From an uncultured Campylobacter sp. (GTDB taxonomy: Bacteria; Campylobacterota; Campylobacteria; Campylobacterales; Campylobacteraceae), in NCBI RefSeq assembly GCF_937980635.1, contig NZ_CALJPG010000037.1, positions 55,119 to 119,118 on the forward strand: 64,000 nt of DNA, written 5' to 3'. The notes beneath the pieces were generated by a model, which saw nothing but the letters and a program-made list of their open reading frames with translations, had not been told where the DNA came from and did not search any database. Positions within the stretch are counted from its first letter, which is position 1. Every line of letters begins with the position of its first letter. A program made the position numbers and the translations under genes. Of this stretch, positions 8,472 to 17,213 are shown one piece after another.

Positions 8472-8477
8472 TATAAT
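8472..8477 (+). promoter_or_regulatory. -10 box of the first torC-torA operon
   Basis: TATAAT 32 nt before the ATG of the cytochrome gene at 8510; AGAAAGGA provides the ribosome site. Confidence 0.55.
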
Positions 8478-8509
8478 TCGCGTTAAAGACAACCCAGAAA
8501 GGATACTTT

Positions 8510-9076
8510 ATGAGGAAAATTTTTATCTCATTTATCTGTGCGTGTTCGCTTTTCGGCGGAGAGGTAATCTCTAAAACCGCTACGATCTCGCAAGACGGCA
8601 AAGCAATCGGCGAGGCTGAAATTTTAACGCCGATCGAGGTGATATCCAGCGATGGCGGCGTTACCAAGATTAAAATCAAAGGCGTCGTGAGCGAAAACTA
8701 TCAGCTTCAAATCCAAAAAAATATGAAAGAGGCTGAAATTTACGCGATTTTTACGAACGAAGCCGAAGCAAATTTTAAAAAGGGCAAAAAGCTCGAGGAC
8801 GATTACGGCGAGATCTGGTACGAGGTCGAGGGGATTTACGATGTCGGCTCGGATGCCGTAGCCAAGGACGCTAAGGCGCTTTATGCGGAGGCAAAGACAA
8901 ACTACGAGCAGATCTGCTCGGCGTGTCATAGGCTTCACGAGCCGAATAGCTTCACGGCAAATCAATGGCCTGCAAATTTACAAGAGATGATCAATGCAAA
9001 CTACGTAGCGCTCGAGGGCGACGAGCTAAATTTGATCATAAAATATCTACAACACAACGCAAAAAAACCTGAATGA
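8510..9076 (+). CDS. Periplasmic monohaem cytochrome c, electron donor to the adjacent S/N-oxide reductase (TorC-like, copy 1)
   Basis: A 188-residue exported cytochrome. It has a signal peptide (residues 1-17, SFICACSLFGGE), a beta-rich N-terminal region that reads like the sensor or docking domain of TorC C-terminal proteins, then one haem site CSACH at 136-140 with a downstream NQWPANLQEMI segment and a helix able to supply the distal Met. In C. jejuni a similar single-haem protein (Cj0265c) precedes the Cj0264c TMAO/DMSO reductase; the arrangement here is the same, with 13 nt between genes. It would pass electrons from the quinol pool or another cytochrome to the molybdoenzyme in the periplasm. 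Confidence 0.85.
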   Translation: MRKIFISFICACSLFGGEVISKTATISQDGKAIGEAEILTPIEVISSDGGVTKIKIKGVVSENYQLQIQKNMKEAEIYAIFTNEAEANFKKGKKLEDDYGEIWYEVEGIYDVGSDAVAKDAKALYAEAKTNYEQICSACHRLHEPNSFTANQWPANLQEMINANYVALEGDELNLIIKYLQHNAKKPE

Positions 9077-9089
9077 TAAAGGAGATCAG

Positions 9090-11537
9090 ATGAAAAGGCG
9101 AGACTTTTTAAAGGCAGGGATTTTAGGCGCAAGCGCAGCAAGTGCTAGCAGGATTGAGGGAGTAACGCAGACGATTTTTGATAACAAAAAGGTATTCGGC
9201 GCGAATAGATTCGGCCCTTTTTGGCTAAATTTAAACTCGTCGCAGATCGTTTCGGTAAGCGATTTCGAAGGCGATAAATTTCCAAACACGATGAATTACA
9301 GCTTGCCCGATTCCGTGCAGAACGAAAACCGCGTGCTCTATCCGATGGTGCGCAAAAGCTATCTAAAGGCTAAAGGTGCAGCCAAAAGCGAACTGCGCGG
9401 CAAAGAGGAGTTCGTGCGCGTTAGTTGGGACGTAGCGCTTGATCTAGCGGCGAAAGCCTTAAAAGAAAATTTCGACAAATACGGCGCCGAGGCGATCTAC
9501 GGCGAGTGCTACTGGTGGGGCGGCAGCGGCAAGATCGGCTGGGGTCGCACCGTAGCGCACCGAATGCTTAAAATTTTAGGCGGCTACGTAGAGGAAAGCG
9601 GCGACTACTCGACCGGCGCTGGGCTCGTTATCATGCCCCACGTGCTGGGCTCAAGCGCCGTTTACGATGCGCCTACTACGTGGAAAGCGATCGTCAAAAA
9701 CGCTAAAAACGTCGTATTTTGGGGCACTGATCCTGCAGTAACCAATCAAATTTCATCCATTCCGCCTACGCACGACGGCTACATCGGTATGCAAGAGCTT
9801 AAAAAATCGGGCATCAAAACCTACAGCGTAAACGTGATGAGAAACGACACCGCGCGCTACTTCGGCAGCGAAGATATCATCGTGCGCCCAAACACCGATA
9901 CTGCGCTCATCATCGGTATGTGCCATTATCTGTTTACGAATAAGCTCTACGACGAGGAATTTATCAAAAAATACACCGTCGGATTTAATAAATTTAAAGC
10001 GTATTTTCTAGGCGAGAGCGATAAAATCGTAAAGGACGCAGCCTGGGCGAGCAAAATTTGCGGGCTTAGCGAGGAGGCTATTGCGAAATTTGCTACGGCG
10101 CTTGCAAAGGAGCCGAGCACGATTTTAATCGGTCGCGGTTTGCAGCGCGCCGATCACGGCGAGCAGCCTTTCTGGGCGCTAGTGGCGCTTAATGCGATGC
10201 TAGGACATATTGGCAAGGAGGGGCTCGGCTTTGAATTTAGCTTAGGCTACGGCTCTGCGGGCGCTACGAATAAAGTGGCTCCGATTCTAAAAGGACTTAG
10301 CACGCGCATAGATGAAAAATACGAAAACACGGGCTCTGCGCCTTGGAAAAACGCGAAAAATATCACCATCCCATCCTCTCGCAGCATCGAGGCGCTGGAG
10401 CACCCGGGCAAGGAGATCAACTACGACGGCACTAAAATCAAGCTACCGCATATGAGAGTCGCTTATATGGCGTGCGGATCGATGTTTACGCGCCATCAAG
10501 ACGTGAATAATATCGTCAAGCAGTGGCGTAAATTTGATACCGTCATCACCGCCGAGCCTTACTGGACGAGCACAGCGAAGCTTAGCGATATCGTGCTTCC
10601 GGTGGCCGTCGAGGTCGAGCGCAACGACATCAACCAAACCGGCGCTACGGGCGAATATATAGTCGCTTACAGGCCCGCAATCGAGCCGATGGGCGAGAGC
10701 AAGAGCGACTTTTGGATCTGCGAGCAGATCTGCAAGCGCTGGGGATACGGCGAGGTCTTTAGCGAGGGCAAGGATGAGTTAGGATGGATGAAGGAATTCT
10801 ACGCCGATGCCGTAGAGCAAGCCAAAGGCCTAAATATAACGATGCCTAGCTTTGAGGAATTTTACGACAAGGGCTTCGTGCGCTTTGAAAAGGACGATGA
10901 GAGCAGTGCGCTATACACGCGCCTCGCGGCATTCCGCGAAAATCCTGCCAAAAACCGCCTCGGCACGCCGTCCGGCAAGATAGAGCTTTACTCGCCAGTA
11001 ATCGCTAAGATGGGCTACGCCGACTGCCCGCCGATGCCTACTTGGATCGAGCCGAAAGAGTGGCTGGGGGATGCGAAAAAGACGGCGAAGTATCCGATTC
11101 ACATCGTAAGCCCGCACTCTCGCTACCGCTTGCACAGCCAGCTAAATAACTCTATAATTAGAAATTTCGCCGAGGTTAGCGGCAGAGAGCCGGTGCTCAT
11201 AAATCCAAAAGACGCCGAAGCTCGCGGGCTTGCGAACGGCGACATCGTGCGCGTTTTCAACGATCGCGGCGAAATTTTAGCGGGCGTGCTCGTCACCGAC
11301 ATCGTGCCCGAGCGCGTCGCAGCGATCTGCGAAGGCGCGTGGTACGATCCCGAGGTTTGGGGCGAGAAGAGCCTCTGCCAGCACGGCTGCGTAAACGTGC
11401 TTACGTTTGATAAAGGTACGTCAAGTCTCGCGCAAAGCAACTCGGCTCACACCGTGCTTGCCCAAATCGAGAAATTTAAGGGGGAGATTAAACCTATAAC
11501 GGCGTTTGGTAAACCTAAAATTTTGCAGTCGCTATAA
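9090..11537 (+). CDS. Periplasmic molybdopterin S/N-oxide reductase, TorA/BisC-type (copy 1)
   Basis: An 815-residue molybdoenzyme of the DMSO-reductase family, type III. The N terminus carries a Tat signal (KRRDFLKAG, residues 2-10). It lacks an N-terminal Cys cluster for an Fe-S centre, as TMAO, DMSO and biotin-sulfoxide reductases do. The molybdenum-ligand segment SGDYSTGAG places the ligand serine at 174. The C-terminal cofactor-binding domain includes HSRYRLHSQLNNS and EPVLINPKDA. It should reduce TMAO, DMSO or methionine sulfoxide as terminal electron acceptor. It forms an operon with the cytochrome upstream and is clearly diverged from the second copy at 18490-21006, so substrate preference may differ. 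Confidence 0.9.
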   Translation: MKRRDFLKAGILGASAASASRIEGVTQTIFDNKKVFGANRFGPFWLNLNSSQIVSVSDFEGDKFPNTMNYSLPDSVQNENRVLYPMVRKSYLKAKGAAKSELRGKEEFVRVSWDVALDLAAKALKENFDKYGAEAIYGECYWWGGSGKIGWGRTVAHRMLKILGGYVEESGDYSTGAGLVIMPHVLGSSAVYDAPTTWKAIVKNAKNVVFWGTDPAVTNQISSIPPTHDGYIGMQELKKSGIKTYSVNVMRNDTARYFGSEDIIVRPNTDTALIIGMCHYLFTNKLYDEEFIKKYTVGFNKFKAYFLGESDKIVKDAAWASKICGLSEEAIAKFATALAKEPSTILIGRGLQRADHGEQPFWALVALNAMLGHIGKEGLGFEFSLGYGSAGATNKVAPILKGLSTRIDEKYENTGSAPWKNAKNITIPSSRSIEALEHPGKEINYDGTKIKLPHMRVAYMACGSMFTRHQDVNNIVKQWRKFDTVITAEPYWTSTAKLSDIVLPVAVEVERNDINQTGATGEYIVAYRPAIEPMGESKSDFWICEQICKRWGYGEVFSEGKDELGWMKEFYADAVEQAKGLNITMPSFEEFYDKGFVRFEKDDESSALYTRLAAFRENPAKNRLGTPSGKIELYSPVIAKMGYADCPPMPTWIEPKEWLGDAKKTAKYPIHIVSPHSRYRLHSQLNNSIIRNFAEVSGREPVLINPKDAEARGLANGDIVRVFNDRGEILAGVLVTDIVPERVAAICEGAWYDPEVWGEKSLCQHGCVNVLTFDKGTSSLAQSNSAHTVLAQIEKFKGEIKPITAFGKPKILQSL

Positions 11538-11850
11538 AATTTAGCGCGTCGTCTTTAAGCGTCTTTGAATGAGCTAGAAAATTTCGCCCCGCGACAGACT
11601 AATTGCCTAGTCTTGGGACGAAATTTTCGTCGCAACATTCAAATCCATCTTAAAATACTTCCGCTTACGTTTTTCTGGCGGCGCGTCGTCTCGTCTTGTA
11701 AATTTTGGCTTGCCTTTTTGTGCTCAAATTTAATTCACCAAACTTTGAGCGTAAATTTACTTCTTTCGTATCCCTCAAATTTGAACGCAAATTTTGCGCG
11801 GATTAAAAACTCTGCTAAAATTCGCTCAAATTTAACCCAAAGGCATCGCC
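11538..11850. other. Spacer after the first torA gene
   Basis: There is no convincing gene; a 127-codon frame at 11565-11948 has unlikely composition and overlaps the next gene. Many AAATTT words. Just before the next gene, ATCGCC and a weak ribosome site precede the ATG at 11851. Confidence 0.5.
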
Positions 11851-12567
11851 ATGCAAATCCCCAATTTAATCCGAAATTTTATCCGCAAACGCATCGTTTC
11901 AGAGTACATTTTACTGCCTTTTTTCTACCCCGACGAGGGCGAGTTTGAGAGTTTTCAGAAGGGGTATAGGCTAGTTAGCCGCAAAACGGGCGAGGAGCTA
12001 GCGGGCGACGCGCCCAGGCAGTGGCGCAAGGGCTGGCGGGTCATCGCGCGTAACGGTATGGACGATCCTTTTTTTGTAGATTTTACCCTCGGGGACGCTT
12101 CGCCGGTGTATTTTGCCTATTACGGCGCCGGCTCGTGGGAGCCGATAAAGGTCGCGGACGACATCGTTAAATTTGAAGAAATTTTAACCGCCCTTGCCGC
12201 CCTTGAGGCGCCTTGCTCGCTTGAAGCGATCGCGACGCTTGCTGATTTAAACAATGAATTTTACCGCGAGCTGGCGGACGACTACGCGCAGGAAGATGAA
12301 GCGCGCGAGGAGCCGGGATATAAATATTTCAGCGTTTTTATCGAGGACTTAGGCGCGGACAAGGTAAAAACGCTCGTGTTTTTAAAGAAAATTTTTGAGG
12401 ACGAGAGTTTTGCGGCGACTAAAGATAGGACGCGAAATTTGCCGCTTTGCGTATTTAGCGGCATAGAGGAGCTGGCACTGCCGCTGCAAGACAAACTCGC
12501 CTCGCTCGGAGTTAAATTTTACGCGCAGGAGATCTCTTTTAGCGAATTTATCGCGCGGAGTGGCTAA
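11851..12567 (+). CDS. SMI1/KNR4 (SUKH)-like protein
   Basis: A 238-residue soluble acidic protein. The segment NGMDDPFFVDFTLGDASPVYFAYYGAGSWEPIKVADDIVKFEEIL (about 72-115; only key residues matter: D-P-F-F-V-D, P-V-Y, G-x-W-x-P-I, F-x-x-F/I-L) has the core pattern of SUKH-fold proteins, which act as immunity proteins against contact-dependent toxins or as general interaction modules. No toxin gene is next to it. A C-terminal alpha/beta part (about 160-235) is unassigned. It could be an orphan immunity gene. The start at 11851 gives a plausible N terminus; a later Met is possible. Confidence 0.6.
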   Translation: MQIPNLIRNFIRKRIVSEYILLPFFYPDEGEFESFQKGYRLVSRKTGEELAGDAPRQWRKGWRVIARNGMDDPFFVDFTLGDASPVYFAYYGAGSWEPIKVADDIVKFEEILTALAALEAPCSLEAIATLADLNNEFYRELADDYAQEDEAREEPGYKYFSVFIEDLGADKVKTLVFLKKIFEDESFAATKDRTRNLPLCVFSGIEELALPLQDKLASLGVKFYAQEISFSEFIARSG

Positions 12568-12595
12568 GCAGGCAAATTTAAAATTTTAACTCCCG

Positions 12596-12624
12596 CTGCT
12601 GCTAAATTTAAAATTTAGCAGCAG
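12596..12624. repeat. 29-nt perfect hairpin, 3' of the SUKH-like gene
   Basis: CTGCTGCTAAATTT (12596-12609) and AAATTTAGCAGCAG (12611-12624) are exact inverted copies separated by one A. There is no T-run, so it is not a classical terminator; it may stabilise the 3' end of the transcript. Confidence 0.6.
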
Positions 12625-12841
12625 GCGATCCTATAAATTTCGTGCTCGTTCGCTTGTTATTTCTGTGCGCTAACAGCTTTGCGTACGCTGGAGCACAAAT
12701 TAAAGCATAAAATCAAAATGTAAAATTGAAGTAGAATTTAAGCGCCCCACTTCGCTTTTTACTTGCAGTAGGGCGAATTTGCTTAAAGTAGTGAACTAAA
12801 GTGATGCGAAAATTATCCAAACCTTGGATCTATTATCTTGC

Positions 12842-13366
12842 TCAGTTAGAGCAGCTGTTGCGAGCGACGAGCTCTGCAAAATCCAGGGCTGCGTCGTAGT
12901 TGGGCTCAGAGGCTATGTCGCTTACGAGTTCTTTATAAACCACAACGCCTGCGGTATCTATGACGAAGATCGCTCTGGCGCTAAGACCTGCCAATGCGCC
13001 GCTGGCGATGAGGGTGCCGTAGCGGCGGCAAAATTCCTTATCGCGGAAATCGCTTGCAACGCGTAGATTTTTTATCCCCTCAGTCGTGCAAAACCTCCCC
13101 ATCGCAAACGGTAAATCCATCGAAACGACGATTACTTCGGTGTTGGGAAGCGATGCAGCGCGCTCGTTGAACTTACGTGCCTCCGTCGCGCAGACGGGCG
13201 TATCTAGCGACGGCACGGCGACTATGATTTGCACATGCTTGCCGCTAGCGATCTCGATTTCGCTTAGATCTTGAGTCACTAAGCGCACTTGTGGCGCGCG
13301 ATCGCCTAGATTTATCTCCTGCCCGCTTAGCTCTACAGGCTTTCCTTGAAATGTTACTGTTGGCAT
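12842..13366 (-). CDS. tpx: Thiol peroxidase Tpx (atypical 2-Cys peroxiredoxin)
   Basis: A 174-residue peroxiredoxin that reduces hydrogen and alkyl peroxides at the expense of thioredoxin. The peroxidatic site is PSLDTPVCATE with Cys59; the resolving cysteine is Cys93 in GRFCTTEGI, the Tpx-specific spacing. The N terminus MPTVTFQGKPVEL is typical of the family, and length is slightly over the usual 165-168 because of a short C-terminal tail ending CSN. AGGAC is placed before the ATG at 13366. The protein acts in the cytoplasm or periphery as oxidative defence in this microaerobe. Confidence 0.95.
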   Translation of the reverse strand: MPTVTFQGKPVELSGQEINLGDRAPQVRLVTQDLSEIEIASGKHVQIIVAVPSLDTPVCATEARKFNERAASLPNTEVIVVSMDLPFAMGRFCTTEGIKNLRVASDFRDKEFCRRYGTLIASGALAGLSARAIFVIDTAGVVVYKELVSDIASEPNYDAALDFAELVARNSCSN

Positions 13367-13455
13367 TTTTGTCCTTTGTTTTGAATTCGTAGCGGCGAAT
13401 ATACAAAAATTCCTTAAATTTCAGGTAAAATTGCTTTAAAAATCAAGGAGAGCAG

Positions 13456-14952
13456 ATGGGCGAAGATATTTGGGGCAGCAGCAGCAATCCTGCATCGCTA
13501 GCCAGCATAAGACGTAAAAGCGGCGAAGAAAAAAAGCCCCTGGATGAGAAACCACAGGAGCAATCTGAGAATTTAGATTTAGCGCAAGAAGAACTTGCGG
13601 CGGATGATACTAGCGAGCAAAATTCTGCGGCTCAGAATTCTATAGAGCAAAATTCCGCTTCCACAAGGCAGAATTTTACGCCACAGAATTCTGCGGAGCA
13701 AAATTTAGCTTTTGCAGCTCAAGACTCGGATGAAGAAAATTCTATTTTGCGAGATTCTGCCGTGACAGGCTCTAGTGAGCAAGATTCTAACGCCAAAGGC
13801 TTGAATTCTACTAAAAATGCCGCGAACTCGCAGAATTTTACAGAGCAAAATTCCACTTGGCAAAATTCAGCTTCCTTAAATTCCGATAGAATTGGCTCTA
13901 CGCAAAGCTCAGCAAGGCAGATCTCAGCGGCTAAGGCTTACGATCTAAATAAAGCCTATGTATTTTATATGTTTCTCGGACCTTTCGGCGCGCATAGATT
14001 TTATCTTGGGCGTATAATCTCCGCGATTTTTCAGCTTTTAGGTGGGCTGCCATTTCTCATCTGGCTTTTTTTAGTAGTGGTTGCTGTCATGTGGACGAGT
14101 ATAGAAAGTAACGAGCTGTTGGCGCTTGTAAACTCATCTCGTCCGGATTTGGACGTGCAAGCATCAGACCTAAAAGATATAGAACAGGGCTTTTTTCATT
14201 TTATGGTTATTTTCTCGGTGCCTAATGTTTTATTTTTAATCTGGCTTATTAGCGACTTTTTTAGGTTGCCTGATATGGTGCGAAAGCTAAATGTATCCGT
14301 AGGTGTGGGAGATATTACCTATCTTTATGCGGACGATGTTATGGAATGTGGCGAGAGTCTATCTAATGCCGAAACCGCTCTTTATGTAGCATTTGGACTT
14401 GAGGTACTAAGTGCAGTGAGTGGATATATTAAAAATGCGGACAAGGCTGGTGCACTACAAGGTATCGGGATTATTTTGGTAATATGTTTAGCTGTAGGGC
14501 TATATTTTTTAGCGCGCGCAATACGCAGCACGGATTTGCTATCAAATGCTGCGATTGCTGGAGTTTTTTCGACTATAAGTGCGTTAATCATCGTATTTAT
14601 AGGCTTTGGGCTTTTTAAGCCTTCTGTCTTTGCACTGTGTGTTTCTTGCGTGTGCATGTTAGTATATTTGATTTATCGGTTATTAATTAGCAAGGAGCTT
14701 TATGATTGTAGTGGCGAGAAAGACTATTTGAGAGCGTTTTATGTTATCGCGGCTACGGAGATGATAACTCTAGTTCTTGCGATACTTGGCTCGCAGCTTT
14801 TAGTTCTAGTATCTACCATAGGTCAGGTTGTCGCAGCAGTTCTAAATATTTCAGCGGTTTACGCCACCAAGGGGGTTACTGCTTCAAAAGGCGGCTACGG
14901 CCTAGCGCATCTGGCGTATCACGTAAGGCAGATGAATAGGCGGGAGTTTTAG
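13456..14952 (+). CDS. TM2-domain polytopic membrane protein with a QNS-repeat N-terminal tail
   Basis: A 498-residue protein. Residues 1-160 are a disordered, Gln/Asn/Ser-rich tail with about a dozen EQNS, AQNS, RQNF or LNS units. Residues 166-200 match a TM2 domain (AYVFYMFLGPFGAHRFYLGR, then a membrane segment), and about eight further hydrophobic segments follow up to residue 490. The repeats are encoded by CAGAATTCT or GCAAAATTC, so nearly every unit carries an RAATTY hexamer (12 between 13620 and 13884). Function unknown; an inner-membrane location is expected. GGAG precedes the ATG. A DUF805 gene follows 60 nt later and may be co-transcribed. Confidence 0.85.
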   Translation: MGEDIWGSSSNPASLASIRRKSGEEKKPLDEKPQEQSENLDLAQEELAADDTSEQNSAAQNSIEQNSASTRQNFTPQNSAEQNLAFAAQDSDEENSILRDSAVTGSSEQDSNAKGLNSTKNAANSQNFTEQNSTWQNSASLNSDRIGSTQSSARQISAAKAYDLNKAYVFYMFLGPFGAHRFYLGRIISAIFQLLGGLPFLIWLFLVVVAVMWTSIESNELLALVNSSRPDLDVQASDLKDIEQGFFHFMVIFSVPNVLFLIWLISDFFRLPDMVRKLNVSVGVGDITYLYADDVMECGESLSNAETALYVAFGLEVLSAVSGYIKNADKAGALQGIGIILVICLAVGLYFLARAIRSTDLLSNAAIAGVFSTISALIIVFIGFGLFKPSVFALCVSCVCMLVYLIYRLLISKELYDCSGEKDYLRAFYVIAATEMITLVLAILGSQLLVLVSTIGQVVAAVLNISAVYATKGVTASKGGYGLAHLAYHVRQMNRREF

Positions 14953-15012
14953 GTATTTAAATTTAAGGGGCGATTAGTATAATCCTACATTATTTTAAAA
15001 AAGGAGTTTAAA

Positions 15013-15456
15013 ATGACTTTTATGGAGTCTGTGCAAACTTGCGTAAAGCAAAAATACGCCGCATTTAGCGGGCGAGCATCAAGGTCGGAGTACTGGTGGT
15101 TTTTTCTATTTACCGTGCTTGGCGGGATTGTTTTGAGCTTGATAGATGGCGTTTTAGGCACTACGATAGGGTACAATCAAATAATAGCCGGCAAAATCGT
15201 CCATCAAGAAATCGGCATTATAGATGCGCTTTTTCAACTAGCTATGCTCGTGCCAGCCATCGCTGTATCAGTCAGGCGATTACATGATACCGATAGAAGC
15301 GGCTGGTTTTTTCTGCTTATTTTAATGCCGATCGTGGGTGCTTTTTTCGGCGATATCGGGCTTTTGGTATCATTTGTGGGTTGGATAGTGCTGCTTGTGT
15401 TTTTCGTGCAGCGCGGTGATAGTGGGTCCAATCGCTTCGGATACGATCCGCTATGA
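15013..15456 (+). CDS. DUF805 family inner-membrane protein, copy 2
   Basis: A 147-residue paralogue of the protein at 7261-7668. It shares MTFMESVQTCVKQKYAAFSGRASRSEYWWF, the RRLHDTDRSGWFFLL motif and the NRFGYDPL C terminus, with a longer central loop (TIGYNQIIAGKIVHQEIG) and one extra stretch before the last membrane segment. AAAGGAG precedes the ATG. It follows the TM2 gene; both encode small integral membrane proteins of unknown role, often found near one another in proteobacterial genomes. Confidence 0.9.
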   Translation: MTFMESVQTCVKQKYAAFSGRASRSEYWWFFLFTVLGGIVLSLIDGVLGTTIGYNQIIAGKIVHQEIGIIDALFQLAMLVPAIAVSVRRLHDTDRSGWFFLLILMPIVGAFFGDIGLLVSFVGWIVLLVFFVQRGDSGSNRFGYDPL

Positions 15457-15473
15457 TAAAGCTCTAAACTTTG

Positions 15474-15499
15474 CGGAATTTTAGAATTCTAAAATTCCG
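15474..15499. repeat. 26-bp perfect palindrome centred on GAATTC
   Basis: The left half is CGGAATTTTAGAA and the right half is its exact reverse complement. It lies 18 nt past the DUF805 stop codon with no T-run. Shorter relatives of this CGGAATTTT/AAAATTCCG hairpin recur in other spacers (e.g. 3950-3977). Confidence 0.7.
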
Positions 15500-15672
15500 T
15501 GCAGATGAAATTCTTTGTATTATCACTTAAAATTCTACGCATAAGCACTTTGCAGCGCTAAATTTTTCTTAAAATAATCTTTTCAATTACGCTTTAATTG
15601 ATTGCCGTTATCTGTAACTTAGAATTTTTATATTATAATGGCGCTCAAAATTTTATTTCGGAAAGGATGAAA

Positions 15673-16185
15673 ATGAAAGAGAGAATAGAGGCGCTGTTTG
15701 CGCAAAATCCTAAAATTTCGATCGCGCAGATCTGCAAGGAGCTGGGCGCGAAGGAGATCGACGTACTGCTAAATCTGCCCGAGCGCTTCGGAAAAAGCGC
15801 GAACGGCGATAAATTCGGCGAGGTCATTAGGGGGCTTGAGGGCTGGGGCGAGGTACTTTTCGTAAAAAATACGCCGAGCTTTATCATCGAGTTTAAAACC
15901 AAGATCCCAAGCGGCAAGAGCGCGCGCGGATATTATAACTTCGGCATGGGCGCAAACGGCGATGAGGCGCACGGGCTGGGCATTTTAGCAGGTCATCTAA
16001 AGACGGATGAGATCGATAAGATCATCCTCGTGACGCAGACTTTCATGGGGATGCTCTCGAAATTTGTGGGCTTTTACGACAAGGCGGGCGAGAATATCTT
16101 TAAAATTTACGTCTCGCGCGATGAGAAAGGACAGCTTCTAGCCGAGCAAGACGCGAAATTTGAAGCGCTAAAAGCCGCGATTTAG
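15673..16185 (+). CDS. hutX: Haem utilisation cytosolic carrier protein, HutX/ChuX family
   Basis: A 170-residue protein of the HutX/HugX/ChuX family. It is recognised from the block order shared with E. coli ChuX: a helical N terminus, LNLPERFGKSANGDKF, WGEVLFVKNTPSFIIEF, IPSGKSARGYYNFG, GHLKTDEIDKIILV, the KFVGFYDKAGENIFKIYVSRDE stretch, and the C-terminal LLAEQDAKF. The family binds haem in the cytoplasm and assists haem use. ATGs at 15667 and 15673 are both possible; AAAGG at 15662-15666 spaces best to 15673. No haem receptor or ABC genes are adjacent, so the rest of the uptake system lies elsewhere. Confidence 0.9.
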   Translation: MKERIEALFAQNPKISIAQICKELGAKEIDVLLNLPERFGKSANGDKFGEVIRGLEGWGEVLFVKNTPSFIIEFKTKIPSGKSARGYYNFGMGANGDEAHGLGILAGHLKTDEIDKIILVTQTFMGMLSKFVGFYDKAGENIFKIYVSRDEKGQLLAEQDAKFEALKAAI

Positions 16186-16322
16186 CGCCTCGCTTAAAAT
16201 TAGCCTTGCCTCCACTGCTCGCGCATCGCCTGCTTGAGCTTTAAAAATTCTATAGGCGCCAACCAAGGCGCCTTAAGCTCGTCAATAAGATTTCAGGCAA
16301 ATTTTAAAATTATCGTTGATGA

Positions 16323-16378
16323 TGAAATTCCAAACTCCCTCGTCGCTATTTCGCGTCTTAAGGGCGTTTGGAATTTCA
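16323..16378. terminator. Long hairpin between convergent hutX and 16454-16888
   Basis: TGAAATTCCAAAC (16323-16335) pairs exactly with GTTTGGAATTTCA (16366-16378). After one mismatch the stem continues with CCCT/AGGG. No T-run follows, but the position between convergent genes suggests a 3'-end structure. Confidence 0.45.
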
Positions 16379-16400
16379 CGGGCTCGGTTAGCGCCCACTT

Positions 16401-16431
16401 TATCTGAAGCGGAATTTTACCGCTTCAGATA
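16401..16431. terminator. Second hairpin between the convergent genes
   Basis: TATCTGAAGCGG (16401-16412) and CCGCTTCAGATA (16420-16431) are perfect 12-bp arms around the loop AATTTTA. It is followed within 10 nt by CCCTTTTAAATTTT on the plus strand, so it may terminate the hutX transcript. Confidence 0.55.
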
Positions 16432-16453
16432 GATAGCCCTTTTAAATTTTATT

Positions 16454-16888
16454 TCAACAATTTACTACTAAATTTTCAAAAATTTTATTTATATTGTCTT
16501 TGTACTGCGTATCGTCAAACTCCAAACTATTATTCGCAATTTTCCGTCCGGTAATATCTCCAAGCTCTATAAGGTACTGCTTGGGCTTTTCTAAAAATTT
16601 ATCCGCATTTGTCTTTTTATCGGAGCCCCACTCGTCTGAGCTAAAATGAATATACGCGATAATTTTTTTGCTTTTAAGATAATATTTCGGTTGATAAATT
16701 CCGGATTTCGGAAAATATCTCGATACTTCCCCGCTCAAACAAAGGCAAATATCGATCTTTTGCAGCGAGCGCATTTCAAAATCGCTAAAAACCCTTTTAA
16801 TCTCTTGCCTTGCCGCTCTTATAATATCCGGCATATAGATCGGCACATCATCCGCCCCGCCGATAACGGCATTTATGTTAAATTTCAC
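16454..16888 (-). CDS. Hypothetical protein, possibly an immunity-type protein
   Basis: A 144-residue soluble protein that starts at a GTG with GAGGTG as ribosome site. Visible blocks are NAVIGGADDVPIYMPDI, KIDICLCLSGEVSRYFPKSGIYQPKYYLKSKKIIAYIHF, and a helical C terminus. The alternation of short strands and the PKSGIYQPKYY motif resemble small proteins often annotated as Imm-type immunity proteins, but I do not recognise the family with certainty. Base composition is more AT-rich than its neighbours. No toxin partner is visible. It is divergent from the Tor operon downstream. Confidence 0.65.
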   Translation of the reverse strand: MKFNINAVIGGADDVPIYMPDIIRAARQEIKRVFSDFEMRSLQKIDICLCLSGEVSRYFPKSGIYQPKYYLKSKKIIAYIHFSSDEWGSDKKTNADKFLEKPKQYLIELGDITGRKIANNSLEFDDTQYKDNINKIFENLVVNC

Positions 16889-17192
16889 ACGGCACCTCGT
16901 CCTTAAATTATAAAGTGATATTATTCAAAATTTCGGCTCATTATATCATCTTCATAATATTTATTGGGTGCTGGAGCTACGGAGTTTGGAAATCGATATA
17001 TTTTTTATCAAAACAGGCTCGAACAAAGATAAAATTTTATAAAATCTATCATTTTAATTTCATATCTCAAAAACGTTTTGTGCTGCGCAAGGAGCGTCAA
17101 ATTTTAAAATTGAAATTTTATACGTTAAGCTTAAAGCTTATTAAACTCCGCTATTTAGGGCAATGTAGACCTGAATTTTTATCTTTTACTGC

Positions 17193-17198
17193 TATAAT
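17193..17198 (+). promoter_or_regulatory. -10 box of the second Tor operon
   Basis: TATAAT, 67 nt before the TTG start at 17265; transcription would begin near 17205, just upstream of two palindromes. Confidence 0.5.
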
Positions 17199-17213
17199 TC
17201 TCTCATAAATTTA

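Noticed and set aside
11565..11948. 127-codon plus-strand frame after torA
   Set aside because: Composition is unlike a protein (Asn/Arg/Phe-rich translation of AAATTT words), no ribosome site, and it overlaps the SUKH-like gene in another frame.
16915..17208. 97-codon plus-strand frame with a hydrophobic start
   Set aside because: It overlaps the promoter of the second Tor operon, has no ribosome site, and turns into Lys/Leu-rich noise after the first 30 codons.
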